Notes under the pieces: generated by a model
The model's input: only the letters and a program-made list of their open reading frames with translations
The model's database searches: none
What the model was told of the DNA's origin: nothing
Made by a program: the position numbers and the translations under genes
Origin: Symsagittifera roscoffensis
Taxonomy: Eukaryota; Xenacoelomorpha; Acoela; Convolutidae
Assembly (NCBI RefSeq): GCF_963678635.1
Contig: NC_087062.1
Span: 12,570,670-12,634,669 of the forward strand
Direction: 5' to 3'
DNA: 64,000 bases
Shown: positions 48,690 through 58,663 of the stretch, one piece after another
Layout: the number at the start of each line of letters is the position of its first letter
Position numbering within the stretch: the first letter of the stretch is position 1

Positions 48690-48882
48690 TGCCAAGTACC
48701 TTCTTTTCCTTCGCAAATACACAATAAAAAAATCACAGCTTCAATCACATTTCAAAGTTATCTGAAAATAGGTTTGCTATCTACAATGGGTAATACCGTA
48801 GATACAGCATGTTTAATTACGTTTCAATAGTAAGCCACTTACATCCAGGAAGCGCTACAGAAACAAGATGGGAATAATAAAA
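48690..48882 (-). promoter_or_regulatory. MRPS35-POLK intercistronic region
   Basis: 193 bp. On the minus strand it contains ATTAAA (near 48813), then CCTATTTTCAG ending at 48762, leaving a 72-nt leader before the POLK ATG. A second possible acceptor (TTTGCGAAG) is ~19 nt from the ATG. With the CTATTTTCAG acceptor, the leader contains a minimal upstream ATG-TGA. Confidence 0.5.
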
Positions 48883-50381
48883 TTAATTAGATATCTCTTT
48901 TGCTTCAATTGAAAACGGTTTCAACTCGAGAAACTCAATAGATGCATTTTTCAACTCTTCCAAGTTTTCCTGCGTTTCTCCTTCGTCCACTAATTTGGTC
49001 ATCACACATCCAAACTTCTCAATGTTTGAACTCGAATCTCTTTCGTCAGTTTCTTTGCATATTTCGAGATATTCCTCCAGTGCAGCTTTGGCTTTACTTC
49101 GATCCCAAATGAATTTCTCATCGTCATGTTCTGATTTGGACTCCTCGAAGGGTTGAACTCGGTTGCTCTCGTGGTAGAGAACAGTGAGTAGATAGATGGC
49201 GTAGTCTCTGTTCTGTTTCCTCGTCGGACACCTGTCTGTCACTATGGTCATGGTGTCATTTTCTACGTCGTACCTACAAAAAAAACAGCTGATCCAAAAT
49301 GTTTACTTCAATTTTGTGTACTAACTTTTATTGTTGGTCCATAATTTTAATTACATCACGAAGCATATTCAATTCTAATAAAAATTCACAGAAACGCATG
49401 TCTAATTACCTGTCTTCGAGCAGAAGTATCAATTTATTCCTCGCTCTTTCCTCCAAATTCAAATCAGTCAAATTTATTTTCAGGGTGCATATTCTTGAAT
49501 CCGGATGACGTACAGCTGGGCCCGAAAAACAGAAGTCACTCGTCGTGATCTCCAGAGGAAAGTGCTCTCTTCTTAGATGCTCATCCTTCAACTCTTCCGG
49601 AAACTTCGTCATAAATTTCTTGATTGTATTGCAGTGTTTCTCAACTGCTGGAGGAGTAAGATGTAGGAAGTTGTTGATTTTGAGCAGTTCCACATTCGCG
49701 TACTTTGAAGGAGGGACGAACCCTGTCACTACACTGGCGCCTTTGCCCATTCTAATCGGAAGAGGCACGACAGAGGGACGAAACACCTATGATAAAAATA
49801 AAGAGTTATAATGGATCAATTCATCCCTAATATTTTACAGGATATCTGCAAGACGAACTAAAGCAGCAATTCCTGCAGTTGCAAAAACATTTACAACTAC
49901 TGCTATTGTTCCTAAAAGTGTCGGACGTCTTTTTTTGTAACTTTTTATTACTGAGGGAGAGTGAGTCGCATTCAACAGCTAGTTAATTTCTCAGCTCATT
50001 TTTCTTTTCGCTCGAATCGAAACTTAATACTACCAACATACCAACTATCCTCCCAATTTTTACAACCTAGAATGCGTTCTTAACTATTTGGTCTTGGCCT
50101 ACCTGTGCAGTTGGCCAAACTGCAGTCCAGTCCTGATCAACTGGCATCCTCTCCTCCCGCGGCTGTGGGTTGAGAGACAATTCGTAGTCTCGATCTTCTG
50201 GATTTTTGATAAACTTTTGCTTTGATTGTGCACCTGTTTGCCGACTTCGTCTATCTGGCTTTGGTTCGAACGCCCGAAACACATTGCCTCTTGAAATTGA
50301 GATACCGGGATCATACTGGGTCAATAACCTGACTTTTGAGCAGAGCGTACATAGCGACACTGCGTCGCGAAAATGTCGCAT
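48883..50381 (-). CDS. MRPS35: Mitochondrial ribosomal protein S35, 3 exons, 348 aa
   Basis: Small-subunit mitoribosome protein (mS35). Exons 50381-50103, 49786-49410, 49273-48883 (1047 nt including TAA). Family blocks: VFRPSVVPLPIRMGK, GFVPPSKYANVELLKINNFLHLTPPAVEKHC, FPEELKDE, and late NRDYAIYLLTVLYHESNRVQPFE. The first exon (1-93) begins MRHFRDAVSLCTLCSKVRLL, basic and without acidic clusters, as for a mitochondrial presequence. The start ATG lies 9 nt after ATTTCATTTTCAG. Human MRPS35 is 323 aa. It sits between NUDC and POLK on the same strand, with the 193-bp gap to POLK suggesting co-transcription. Confidence 0.9.
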
Positions 50382-50925
50382 TTTCAAAATCTGAAAATGA
50401 AATACTTTTGACAACAATTGTCAATTTATACCAATCGAAAAGACTGTTTCAGACATAGATTCACCATTGATTGACAGGAAATAACTTATATATTATGAGA
50501 TCCCGAGGAATTCGTTAAAACTTTTTAACGGAGGAGGGGTTGAAAAAAGTTTCGCGGGACTTGCCAAAACTCTGGAATCACCGAGATCATTCTAGTCTCG
50601 AGATGTGTCGAAACTAGAACGTCGTTTTGAGCATTTTCTGAATGTTGACCAAAAATTGTGTTTTTTAGCGCGCGCTTTTAAAATCCCTTGAGATACTGTT
50701 AAAACCCTTAACCATTCCGAATATAAAAAGTAGTATTTATTAGAAAGCCTTTTTACTATTAAAAAAAAAACCAATTCGTTTCAATAATTTTATTCATAAT
50801 CTTCCGTGTTCAATCAGAAGAAACACATAATATGAAGGACTTCACTGAAAGCATTCAATCCTTGGTAAGAAAAAGAATCTATTGTACTGATGATGGTGTT
50901 GGTAATGGCGACGGCAACTGTAATG
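50382..50925 (-). other. NUDC-MRPS35 intercistronic region
   Basis: 544 bp. Minus-strand AATAAA lies near 50789-50794 (about 135 nt past the NUDC stop), and another is near 50735. The distal end is ATTTCATTTTCAG directly before the 9-nt leader of MRPS35. Confidence 0.55.
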
Positions 50926-53900
50926 TTAGGATATCTTGGCCTTTGAGAAGTCCATCTCGGGGTGTTGTGCCATGAACTTCTGCAGGATGTCGTTCTTCTT
51001 CTGGTCCTCCGAGGTGGGCAGTCCCATCTCCTTCTGTCTCTGGTCGTACATCATCTTCTCCACCATAGCCCTCGTCTCCCCGTCTAAGTCCGATAGTTTA
51101 GAGTTCTCGGGCTCAACCTGCAACACAATAAAATCACTCCAATCTCCTTTTCAGATATCAATTAGAGCTGGTTTTGAAACACAACTTTCTGGCCCTTCAA
51201 ACATGCTTATTTGTTGATATCTAAAAACACTCTGAAAAATATATAGAAAACTGTTAGACATGATTGAATATATATGCTTTACCTTGAATCATATATAGGC
51301 AGCCAAAAAATAGAGTACAAAAATCAGCGCAATGAAACAGAACGAGTCGACAAACGGGTTTCCTCTAAATATTGCACAGCCAGTTAAGCAACTATATTAC
51401 TAGCGGACAACCTGTTTGATTAACTGCTATCAGCGGACGAACTTTTTAGATTTATCAAAACGGTGGATAACAATCTAGGTTAATGTTATTGATAGATTCA
51501 CCTTTTTAGTGTTGATGTGAGGATCTGAAGTGACCACTTGAGACCACCAACTCATTTTGTCCACCTTCTCCATAGTCAACACAATAGCCTGCCCTTCTAT
51601 ATTCCACATACACTCCTCCAATTTGACCTCCTTGTGCAGTTCTCCATCTATCACTGGCTCCTTCCCTTTGATGCCCACTTTCAGGCGTTTCTTCTGGATG
51701 TCCACCGCACAGTCACGTGCACGCACTTTGAAGTCAACCTACTCAGTGAACAAGTACGCACATATTCAAATCATTATGTAAAGACATATTATCCACGAGG
51801 GAAAGGACCAACATGCAAGCTGTTCAGCTCTCCGGGGACAACCGCTGCTGTGCCCCAGAATCAGAATTACATGCATTTTTCGGATATTTTTCTGAGCTGG
51901 GTAAATTTGCCACGCCCTCAAGCAATGAGCACGGCCTCAAACTACCTTAGTTTCGATTGACAGATGGAGACTTAGCCACTTCGCCGCCGATCCCATTAAA
52001 AATGATTCCTGCAGATAATGATTCCTGTTACTTTATAAACATTATATTCTGTATATCAAAAATACCATCCTAACCAATGATAAAATTGAACAAAGACATC
52101 CGGTAGCTGGGCGATTACCACAGAATATTCCGACCAATTCATAAAAAACTACAAAAGTTGTTTTTTCTTTTTCTTCAAAATTAGCGTCGTTTTATGAGGT
52201 GTGGCCTGCTGAGATAACTTTACAAACGCGTTGAAAGTTAGTGAATTAGGCATAACCGATATTAGTTGCGTCCAGCAAAATGACAATTAACGAAAAAATG
52301 GAAAAAAATGAAAAATAGCTAATAGACAAATGAAAAAGAGTCAATGAAGGCAAATAAACAAAAAAAATACTGACTTGATTTTTTGAAAAAATGTCAGCTT
52401 CCGAATTTAAAAAAAAAAACGTTTTTAAGTCTTAAAGTTCTTTGAATTTCTAGAAAAATTTTAATAAAAATAACCCTATTTGCGAAAACTGGATACGGAA
52501 AAAAATGATTAAATTAAAGCTGTACTTGCTCGAACATTTTTTGAACCTTTTTTTAAGGTCGCTCGAATCCCGACTAAAAGAGCTTTAACATGATATATCA
52601 CTAGACTCATTCCAATAATTATTGTGATACCTAACTTCGTGGAAAACAAAAACAACTAAAATAACATCCGAAGACAAAGTTCCGCCCCATTTTTTGTAGT
52701 CGGAACAACGATCTCAAGTATACTCTGTTCACCGAAAATACCAAGACGAACTGCCAAACCTAGTCTTGTTATTTTTTAAAGAAAACTGCGCTTACCTTCA
52801 GGGGAACTCTGACATCCAGTTCACTGAGTGTCTGTGTGAAGCTGTAGTTTTCATAGTCTCCTCCGTTGCCGGAGTTGGGCTTCAGTTTGCCCTTGTCTTC
52901 TTCACTCTCCTCGTCCTCATCTTTGTCTTCGTCTTTCTTGGCACCCTCCGATGTTTTGGAACTAGATGAGGACGAAGATGATGCTTCACCTTAAATCGAT
53001 TTTTCCTTCCATCCATTAATATTGCTTGCTTTTATTGTAACAAACTCGTATGGATTTTAAAAAAATTTAGTTATCAAGCTTGCTTTTGGGAAACTAATCA
53101 TTAAACACAGAGGCGAAGCGTAGCATTGCAAGCTACTAAGTAGAAAATGAGATGAAAATAAGCAAACCGAAAAAAAAGGAAAACTCAATTTCAGAAAAAT
53201 AGCGACCAGAAACACTACCACTAGCCTTAAGCAAGCTTAATTCTTTACCGAACGTTCTTTCAGCCGACAACACGAGACTAGACGCCCATTAATCCGAAAA
53301 CAAAAATGCCACAGGAAACTATTGTCGTAAATGAGCGGTTTAATTATTTGCATTTTTAACTTTATTTCAACCGAACTGATAAAGTCGATTGAAAAAAAAG
53401 CCGGCCTTAAGCCGATGCAAAATCGTTTCACCAAACCGATAAAACATAAACCAAAATCATTTAGGCCGAACATAAATTCTAAGCAAAAAAAAACAAGGAA
53501 GTGGAAAATATACCATTCAGAGTTAGTCAATTTCCAAACAGCAGGAGTTAATCAAGGAAGGACACTTCAGACTACAATGAAAAGTGCTGTTGTGTGGAAC
53601 TAAGCCGACAAACTATAGTCAGACTAATCAACTTTTCCCGAACAAAAAATCAATTTCAGACGCTGAAAAAAAAAGGTCCGGCCAGGACTCGAAACGTAAA
53701 AGGTCCAGCCTGGACGTTTCGAAACGCAAATTCAGACACGGAAAAATAAACAAGCTCTGGCCGGGATTCCAGACCATAGGGTGCAAAGGCAACCGCATTA
53801 CCTCCAGACCAAGCGGGAAGGGCCTCGATGTACTTAAGGTTCGATAAAGCAAATATCCTTTTTCACAAACTTGAAAAAAAAATTTAAAAACAACTTATGA

Positions 53901-56803
53901 TTGACACTTTTTCGATAAAATTAACCCAATTTGAGAAAACATGATCACTAAATAAACATTTTATTCCACTGGAAATCTTTAAGTTAGGATCTTTTTCGAA
54001 ACAAGAAATCGATCACGATTTTCGCACAGCTTACACTAACGAAAATGGAGCCATTTGTTTGCCTTTTAGCGAATGAATTGAAATCAAAAAGTGTATATAC
54101 ATCTAAGCGCATTCGAAGGCATTAATAAGTACGATGCACTACTGTAGTTATTAGATCTGTGAGTGTTTGGCCAAAAATCTACGAAAATTTTGGCACCTGC
54201 TTCTTAAACCCCTTAGAAACAAGCCTCTTAAAGCTAAAAACATAGCCAACGGTGAAAAACTTATTTCGGTGGGAAATCTGATCATTAAATTCCATTTTCG
54301 AAATTAGAAATCCATGACGTTTTTCGTGACCCGCACTTTCGCTATGCGATAGTGGAGTTTACCTTCCTTTTAACAAGGAAATGAACTGAATTTGAAGCAC
54401 AGAGGCGAAGCGGAGCTTCGCAACAATTCGATGCAACACAATCATACAGAAGCAAAATAAAAACAAAAAATGCTGAAAAAAAACTTTTGAAACTTTCCTA
54501 AAAACATAAGATTACTCTCACAAAAAAAATTGGGAGCAGCCGCTTCTGCAGTAAACCTTGCTTCTTTCGATTGCAATTTTTATCTCAGATTTGATAGGGT
54601 AGTTTTTAAAAACATTCAAAAAGTTCGGTCATTCTAAAAAAAAACGGTCAAAACTTGACTCTCTGCAATCCGTAACTTCTTTCTGTTACAACTTGTAAAA
54701 AGCAAGTCGTGGCTGGTAAAGTAGAAAAGATTCCCATAATCAGGTTTCTCGGTTGAACACTTAAACTGAGACTTAACACAGTAATTTTCGAGTAGAGCCG
54801 AAAAAAAATTCCAAAAACGGTTAAAGTTTCAAACCTTTCATTGAAATCCATAACTTGTTCTGAAAGAAAATGGGCTTAACAAATTATGAAACTAAGCTTC
54901 CAACAATCTGATGTATCGATTAAACTAATAATATCAGTATTGGAAAGATAGTTATCGAGAAAAATCCAAAAACGGTCAAAAAATCAGAAAGCTGACCTTT
55001 CCGAGAATCATAGCTTTTTTGTTTTAAAAAAAATTGGGCGTGGCCGCTTAAGCAGAACAGCTTGACCCAACTTGAAACTTATTTCGATTGACCCCAAAAA
55101 TCCAGGTTTGGCAGAGTAGTTCTCGAGAAAAGTCAAAAAGTTTCAAAAAACGGTAAAAAAACCGAAACTTTGACTTTTCCGAGGACTATCGCGTATGCAA
55201 AGGAGCTTCCCACAACCAATTCTTTGGAGTGAACCAAAATCTCAGATATGTGAAAGTATTTATCGGAAAAATCCTAAAACTTGGAAAACACTCAAAAATC
55301 AATAAATTGGCTTTCGGAGGACAATAAATTTTCTCGTAAAAAAATTGTGAGTGGCCGCCAATGCAGGGGAGCTCCCCACTACCCTTTATCTCCTTTGAAC
55401 CCACAACCTCAAATTTGGTTTGGTTAGTTTTCGCAAAAAGTTTTGAAAAGATTTAGAAAAAATTCTTTAAAAAAAATCAAAAATTTGTGCCATAATTTGT
55501 GCAGAGTGCCATAATTTTATGTGTAAAAAAAACTACAGCCTTGTAGGGAAGCATTTCAAATCCGCGTTTTAGATTAGGTAGGTTTGTGTTTGACAAAACA
55601 AAAAAAAAATCCAAAATATTGGTCAAATATTTCCCCACTGACTTTTTCGAAGGCTGTTGACAAAGGGGTAAAACAAAAACAGTTCAGGGGAGTATGCAGG
55701 GGCACAAAACATGTATGCGCTCTTTCTATGGTTTTCCCTTTTGTGAAAATCGATAGAAGGGTTTTTGAGAAAAAAGTGACAAAATTTTCCAAAGCTTCTC
55801 AAAAAAGTAAAGTAAAAACCCTATCCCATACACTTTCATAATGCCTATTTTTATCAAACAGGAATTCTAGACAAGCATGCCAATCAAGGGATTTGAAATT
55901 CAAATTAGCAACTGAACAAAACTTACGAAGCGGAAACACGGCGGACAATCTTTGAGCAAACACCAGTTTAGACGGAAAAAAAACTTGATTTTGTAAAAAA
56001 AAAAAACTTTAGAAATTTCAAGTCCCCAATGAAACCACCCGATAGTAACTAGTACCCACCCAGTAGTTTAATTTGAACTTTCATGAAATTTAGCGTGTCA
56101 GCTGAATAGCAGCACCATATGACCTCTTCATAGCAGCATCATATGAATCACTGGATTCGTGAAATAAGTTGTTAACCCGAAAGTCTACATTCCGATTTGA
56201 TAACGCTTACTAATCGCAAGCGTAAAGAAATCAAAAATCCAGCCACAAAAAAAATATTGAGCCTGAACAAACATTCCAAGCTTTTCTTGAAAAAAAACGA
56301 AAAAAAAACATCGCGACTTATAAAAGCGTCTGAACTACGTTCATCGACTCTTAATAATTTGTTTCTCTTGAAAGCACTAACACAACTTAGTAGTCCTACT
56401 TACCGGGCGCTTCTGCCTTCTCAGCGTCCAACTTTTTCTGCAGCTCCTCCGCCTGCTCATCGGTCAACTCTTGGATTTTGGGCTCATCTTCTTTGCTTGC
56501 TTTGTTCGCTTTAATTTCTGCTTCTTCTTTTTGTTTTTGAGCTGCTAATCTGGCTTTCAACTTCTCTTCGGCTTTCTCTTTTTCTTTCTCTTTCTCGGCA
56601 GCAATAGATGCTGATTTCTTAGCCCATTTTTCATACGCAGCATCCACAATTTTCTTAGCCTCTCCCGGATTTCCGCCAGAGAAAAAATCAGTTCGTTCAG
56701 CTAGGAAGCCAAAAACACAATCCAGCATCCCATGTACACCGCCCAAGTCTGGGTTCTGGGCTAGACTCGCAAGCGTGTTGTAAATCACTTCATTGTCAGG
56801 CAT
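50926..56803 (-). CDS. NUDC: Nuclear distribution protein NudC, 4 exons, 340 aa
   Basis: Dynein/LIS1-associated Hsp90 co-chaperone of the cytoplasm. Exons 56803-56404, 52989-52796, 51738-51502, 51117-50926 (1023 nt including TAA; phases 1, 0, 0). N-terminal NudC domain (about 5-60: [19 protein letters not shown]), a Lys/Glu coiled coil (60-133), an acidic Ser/Asp/Glu stretch with [11 protein letters not shown], then the CS domain (about 180-275: [17 protein letters not shown]...[18 protein letters not shown]...KMSWWSQVV). It ends with the hallmark [20 protein letters not shown] and [10 protein letters not shown]. Human NUDC is 331 aa. The ATG is 4 nt after TATTTTTGAG, an acceptor-like site. 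Intron 1 (3.4 kb) is full of repeats. Confidence 0.97.
51790..52010 (+). repeat. Dispersed repeat in NUDC intron 2
   Basis: The 'cacgagggaaaggaccaa' start and following blocks match 20024-20310. A 'ggtagctgggcgattaccacagaatattccgacca' module follows at 52090 and is related to modules near 12060, 15090 and 16330. Confidence 0.6.
52310..52510 (+). repeat. Dispersed A+T-rich element, 5' part
   Basis: 'atagctaatagaca', 'agagtcaatgaaggc', 'actgacttg', 'ctttgaatttctagaaaaat', 'gcgaaaactggat', then it breaks off. Confidence 0.6.
53757..53820 (-). repeat. tRNA-like SINE head
   Basis: On the minus strand, TTGGTCTGGAGGTAATGCGG resembles an A box and GGTCTGGAATCCCGG a B box. The preceding 53676-53720 holds two inverted 'ggtcc.gcc.gga' blocks. 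No cloverleaf closes. Confidence 0.45.
53880..54400 (+). repeat. Dispersed A+T-rich element, two partial copies
   Basis: Blocks 'cccaatttgagaaaac', 'attccactggaaatct', 'aatcgatcacga' at 53925-54020, and again 'gtgggaaatctgatcattaaa', 'cgatagtggagtttaccttcc' at 54270-54365, leading into 'cacagaggcgaagcggagct'. Confidence 0.6.
54525..55450. repeat. Degenerate ~160-200-bp repeats in NUDC intron 1
   Basis: Recurrent phrases 'attggg..tggccgctt.agcag', 'ctcgagaaaa.tc.aaaa', 'aaaacggt.aaaa' and 'gactttccgagga' recur several times in order, strongly diverged. Confidence 0.5.
56203..56223. repeat. Hairpin of the GCTTGC/GCAAGC family
   Basis: ACGCTTAC-TAATC-GCAAGCGT, seven of eight pairs, preceded by 'attccgatttgata' as in the array units. 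Confidence 0.6.
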
Positions 56804-57552
56804 TTTTCTCAAAAATATATATACAGGCCCACAGGGCTAACAAAGTATCTGAAAACCAGATCTCATTAAGAAAACAATATCCAAATGTTGGTCGCTCATT
56901 TAGCATCAACCGACCAAATTGGTTCGATCGAACTTCTAATTTTTTTCTACTTTAAGTCTTAAAAGATAGCCAATCGAAGATTAGAAACGGTTATGAACGC
57001 AAGTAAGCAAAAAAAAAAACACTTGACTTTCTTGAAAAAAATCTCAACTTTCGAACTTCAAAGAAAAAATAGATGCCCTTTAAGCTCTTTCCGCTGGAAA
57101 TCTAAAAACTTAATTCCACTTTCGAAACTAGAAATCGTTCATGTTTTTTTTTTGCGCCATTTCCACGTTCGTATTTGGGGAAAGCTATTTACGTCACTTT
57201 CAGCAGATGACTTTCAATTGAACTTAAAAACGCATTTATACCTAAGTGCCTTCATAAATGCATCAATATGTATGAATGGACATCTGTAGTTAGTAGAGAC
57301 TTTTAAGACTTTTTCTAAAAAAAAAACAAACAAAAATCAGCAAGACTTATATAAGAGTCTTCACTACGTTCATTACTCTTAATCAACTTTAGGAAAAATT
57401 TTCCTTTTACCGGACGCCCAAAAACTACGTTGAAAAGTAATATTAATTTGTCTTTTTTGGGCGATCAGACTAAATTACAAGAGCTATCAACATTCCTAAT
57501 AGCTAAACTATCCAGCTCAAAAAAAAGTCAACAGTAGGGTAGCTTGAATTGA
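56804..57552 (-). other. PDSS1-NUDC intercistronic region
   Basis: 749 bp, most of it occupied by a dispersed-element copy (56965-57385), so the original spacing without the insertion would have been about 330 bp. The NUDC-proximal end is TATATTTTTGAG plus a 4-nt leader. Confidence 0.55.
56965..57385 (+). repeat. Dispersed A+T-rich element, copy
   Basis: 'gatagccaatcgaagattag', 'atgaacgcaagtaagc', 'ccgctggaaatctaaaaac', 'actagaaatcgttcatg', and the complete end block 'cttatataagagtcttcact' plus 'acgttcattactctt'. Confidence 0.7.
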
Positions 57553-58656
57553 TTATTTCATAGTTTCTATTTTTTCTTTGCTAATTCTATTTAGTATCGT
57601 ATCTTGTAGATTTAAGAGTTCAGTTCTAACTGGGTGGTCAACAAAATATTTGTGTGTCAATTTTTGTGCAGATTCGATATGATTATGAATCATTACTTCT
57701 GTGTCTCGAACGCCAGACGAATCTAATGTCAAGTCTCTGGCTAACTTAACGTCGCCTTTTGCGCTAAATTGTCGCATGATAAGAGTATTCAGGTCATTGT
57801 GTTCGAATGCTGCGAACAAAACAGGCGCCGTAGCAAGACCAGAGGCAAGATCGGCATTTGTTGGTTTATCGGATTGGGAGGCTGCACTGACAAAATCAAG
57901 AAGGTCATCTGCTAATTGAAAAGCTAATCCAATATTTTTACCTATTTGGAAGCACGCTTCATGTCGTTCGAAGAAATCAGGAGCATTTAAAATACTGGAC
58001 GCTTTGCAACTATGTGCCATTAAGCTGGCTGTTTTTCTGTACGACTTCTCAAGATAATGAGTTAGCCTTTCTTCAGAGTTTTTCTTTACTCCCAGCTGCA
58101 TCAACTCTCCGGATACCAAATCTTCAGTTACCTGACTAAGTAATTTAGTGACTACTGTATTCTTTAAAGACGCTACCTCAACTGACGCTTGAGCCATCAC
58201 AAAATTTCCTGCAAAGACTGCGGTCGACTCGCCGTACTGTGCGCTAAGAGATGGACAGCTTCTACGAACTGAAGAGTTATCTACCACGTCATCGTGTATC
58301 AAACTAGCGACGTGGATCATTTCGGATATGTAAGCAAGTTTAAGCTGATTTGGCTGGAGACTAAATTTGGAATTTATTGTCGCGCAATTACAGCACATAG
58401 ACACTAGGGACACTAGACGTGGCCTGAAAAACTTCCCTTTGCCCTCAAAAGCATGACTGGAGACTTCATTCAAATGAAACTTATCTAGATGAGTCAATGA
58501 ACTAAGGTAGCTTTGAAATCCATCAACTTTTCCTTGTAGATAACTCGTAACGGACTTAGGATCCAGTGAGCTTCGAGAAGCTAAAGAAGCACAATGTCTG
58601 TATAATTTCAAATTTTTGCTCCACTGATGACATTTAAACCTCCGCAATATAATCAT
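57553..58656 (-). CDS. PDSS1: Polyprenyl diphosphate synthase subunit 1, single exon, 367 aa
   Basis: Trans-isoprenyl diphosphate synthase making the ubiquinone side chain in mitochondria; in animals it works with a PDSS2 partner. One uninterrupted frame, ATG to TAA. Residues 1-30 (MIILRRFKCHQWSKNLKLYR...) are basic and lack acids, a likely presequence. GKGKFFRPRL is at 72-81, the first Asp-rich motif DDVVD at 122-126 and the second DDLLD at 250-254, followed by DKPTNADLASGLATAPVLFA. Oddities: RRSCPS where RRGxPS is usual, and AGNF where GDF is usual. Both Asp motifs are intact, so I infer an active subunit. Human PDSS1 is 415 aa and multi-exonic; the absence of introns here is unlike the neighbouring genes. 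The ATG lies 7 nt after GTTATTATTATAG. First gene of the six-gene cluster. Confidence 0.95.
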   Translation of the reverse strand: MIILRRFKCHQWSKNLKLYRHCASLASRSSLDPKSVTSYLQGKVDGFQSYLSSLTHLDKFHLNEVSSHAFEGKGKFFRPRLVSLVSMCCNCATINSKFSLQPNQLKLAYISEMIHVASLIHDDVVDNSSVRRSCPSLSAQYGESTAVFAGNFVMAQASVEVASLKNTVVTKLLSQVTEDLVSGELMQLGVKKNSEERLTHYLEKSYRKTASLMAHSCKASSILNAPDFFERHEACFQIGKNIGLAFQLADDLLDFVSAASQSDKPTNADLASGLATAPVLFAAFEHNDLNTLIMRQFSAKGDVKLARDLTLDSSGVRDTEVMIHNHIESAQKLTHKYFVDHPVRTELLNLQDTILNRISKEKIETMK

Positions 58657-58663
58657 AACAACT
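58657..58663 (-). promoter_or_regulatory. Acceptor-to-ATG leader of PDSS1
   Basis: On the minus strand TTATTATTATAG is followed by the 7-nt leader AGTTGTT and the start codon. It is a candidate trans-splice (or 5' UTR intron) acceptor, parallel to those of NUDC (4 nt), MRPS35 (9 nt), NIPSNAP (8 nt) and YJU2 (8 nt). Confidence 0.45.
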
